A DNA stretch of 15,032 nt from an uncultured Christensenella sp. (GTDB lineage Bacteria; Bacillota; Clostridia; Christensenellales; Borkfalkiaceae), in assembly GCA_910586365.1 (NCBI GenBank), contig CAJUGP010000032.1, positions 9,713 to 24,744 on the forward strand. Reading direction: 5' to 3'. A program made the position numbers and the translations under genes. Positions 14,003 through 15,032 of this stretch are shown piece after piece (position 1 is the stretch's first letter; each line of letters opens with the position of its first letter). The notes below the pieces were generated by a model. That model saw only the letters and a list, made by a program, of their open reading frames with translations, did no database searches and was not told the origin of the DNA.

Positions 14003-14881
14003 ATGGTTGAGAATAAAGGTTCGGACAAAGCGTTCAACTACGTCGTCCTCGTCATTATGCTTTTGATCACGTTCGGGATCTGTTTGCCTCTCTTATTCGT
14101 GGTTGCGAATTCCTTTTCTTCGGCAAACATGGTGAATAAAGGCGCGGTGTTTCTCTTCCCGCGGGAATTCACCTTCGAACACTATAAAAAAGTGCTCACG
14201 AACGCCAATATCTTAACGGGCTTCCGCAATACGCTGTTATACGTGGTTTTGGGAACGCTCATACAGCTGTTTTTGCAGTTTTCGGCGGCGTATCCGCTTT
14301 CGCGCAAGGACTTGAAGGGCAGAACGTTTTTCAGCGTTTATTTCTCGCTGACCATGTTCGTCAGCGCGGGTATGATTCCCTCGTACCTTGTCGTAAAAGG
14401 TCTTGGCATGCTCAACACCATTTGGGCGATGATCATTCCCGGCTGCGTCAGCGTATTCAATATCGTCGTGATCCGTACGTTCATGCAGTCGCTTCCGTGG
14501 GATATGCAGGAAGCGGCGATGTTAGACGGCTGCGGCAACGTGAAAATGTTCTTCGTCATCGTTTTGCCGCTCTGCCGCGCGATCATTGCCGTTATGGTGC
14601 TGTATTCCATCGTCGGTTATTGGAATGCTTACTTCAATTCGCTGCTCTACGTAACGGACGATAAGCTGTTTCCGCTCCAACGCGTGATTCAGCGTATCCT
14701 GATCGCCAACGACGCGTCCTCGTCGATGGGCGGCGATTTGGGGCTGGGCGAACAGGGCATGACGAGCGAGGTGCTCAAATACGTAACGATCGTGGTATCG
14801 AGTTTGCCGCTCATCGTGATTTATCCTTTCTTCAATAAATATTTTGAAACGGGATTGATGATCGGCGGGTTAAAAGGCTAA
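14003..14881 (+). CDS. Carbohydrate ABC transporter permease, YtcP/LplC-like
   Basis: The 292-residue protein is the second permease of the importer. It has six membrane helices (first near 13-38) and an EAA loop, Q-E-A-A-M-L-D-G-C-G at 169-178, ending F-V-I-V-L-P. The C-terminus, Y-P-F-F-N-K-Y-F-E-T-G-L-M-I-G-G-L-K-G, is the hallmark ending of the YtcP/LplC group and confirms that it is full length. The GGGGGGAAGAAT ribosome site overlaps the end of the first permease region, so the two are co-translated. The stop is followed by an AGGAGG-bearing gap of 21 bases and a solute-binding lipoprotein. Confidence 0.94.
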   Translation: MVENKGSDKAFNYVVLVIMLLITFGICLPLLFVVANSFSSANMVNKGAVFLFPREFTFEHYKKVLTNANILTGFRNTLLYVVLGTLIQLFLQFSAAYPLSRKDLKGRTFFSVYFSLTMFVSAGMIPSYLVVKGLGMLNTIWAMIIPGCVSVFNIVVIRTFMQSLPWDMQEAAMLDGCGNVKMFFVIVLPLCRAIIAVMVLYSIVGYWNAYFNSLLYVTDDKLFPLQRVIQRILIANDASSSMGGDLGLGEQGMTSEVLKYVTIVVSSLPLIVIYPFFNKYFETGLMIGGLKG

Positions 14882-14902
14882 GGAAAAAAAGGAGGAATCA
14901 AC

Positions 14903-14986
14903 ATGAAAACATGGAAAAGAGCTTGCGCGGTGGTGCTCGGCGCGGCGACCGTTTTGTCGTCGCTGCTGCTTTCGGCGTGCGGGGGA
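14903..14986 (+). CDS. Solute-binding lipoprotein of the ABC transporter, 5' end only
   Basis: Only 28 codons remain: a basic n-region (M-K-T-W-K-R), a hydrophobic stretch, and the lipobox L-L-S-A-C with Cys26 as the lipidation site, then G-G. This is a classic type II signal peptide of Gram-positive substrate-binding lipoproteins. Position straight after two CUT1 permeases and a very strong AGGAGGAATCAAC ribosome site support the call. The reading frame stays open into the final 46 bases, but those are adapter, so the codons after GG are not real. Confidence 0.88.
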
Positions 14987-15032
14987 AGATCGGAAGAGCA
15001 CACGTCTGAACTCCAGTCACGAATTCGTATCT
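14987..15032. other. Illumina TruSeq adapter with index, not genomic
   Basis: The sequence AGATCGGAAGAGC begins at 14987 and continues exactly as the TruSeq Read 1 side adapter through CTCCAGTCAC at 15011-15020. Then comes GAATTCGT at 15021-15028, which I recall as the i7 index D706, and ATCT, the start of the following P7 sequence. Base A14987 could belong to either the genome or the adapter. Confidence 0.97.

Noticed and set aside
1..14986. Search for CRISPR repeats, tRNAs, transposon ends, toxin-antitoxin or phage-defence genes
   Set aside because: No regularly spaced repeats, cloverleaf, transposase, or defence-type domain was seen; the gaps between genes are short and filled by promoters, terminators and the riboswitch.
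14987..15032. Continuation of the lipoprotein reading frame to the end of the window
   Set aside because: The frame stays open, but the bases are adapter, so the residues would be artefacts.

Overview
The window looks like the end of a contig from an endospore-forming, low-to-mid GC member of the Clostridia/Bacillota. The reasons are a full-length SpoIVA spore-coat ATPase gene, a lysine (L-box) riboswitch with an intrinsic terminator, strong purine-rich Shine-Dalgarno sequences, and LplB/YtcP-type sugar permeases. The species cannot be named from the sequence. The last 46 bases are not genomic: they read as an Illumina TruSeq adapter with an 8-base index, so the biological sequence stops at about 14986.

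Left arm (1-3880, minus strand): asd, dapA and dapB form a diaminopimelate/lysine operon. It has its own promoter and a lysine riboswitch with a terminator that together would switch off the operon when lysine is plentiful. A second terminator follows dapB. Next comes the 5' two thirds of murG, which runs off the left edge. The cluster therefore links the peptidoglycan cross-link precursor (meso-DAP) with lipid II synthesis.

Middle (3890-10945, plus strand): a promoter divergent from the asd promoter drives five tightly packed genes. These are a six-helix membrane protein with a charged C-terminal tail (YesL/DUF624-like), a class I SAM methyltransferase, the redox chaperone Hsp33 (hslO), a long TPR protein and a HEAT-like helical protein. 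Then spoIVA stands alone, with a candidate sigma-E-type promoter in front and a strong 12-bp GAAA-loop terminator behind.

Right arm (10945-14986): a DUF4432/aldose-1-epimerase-like gene faces an AraC-family regulator tail to tail, the two sharing a TTAA that gives both stop codons. Divergent from the regulator is a carbohydrate ABC transporter operon with two permeases and the first 28 codons of a solute-binding lipoprotein. No ATPase gene is seen, as is common for this CUT1-type group. The simplest reading is a regulated sugar-uptake locus with a sugar-epimerase-like accessory enzyme.

I see no CRISPR array, tRNA, rRNA, transposase or phage gene. Most of the window is ordinary chromosomal backbone. 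The least understood parts are the TPR/HEAT-like pair and the membrane protein at the head of the five-gene operon.
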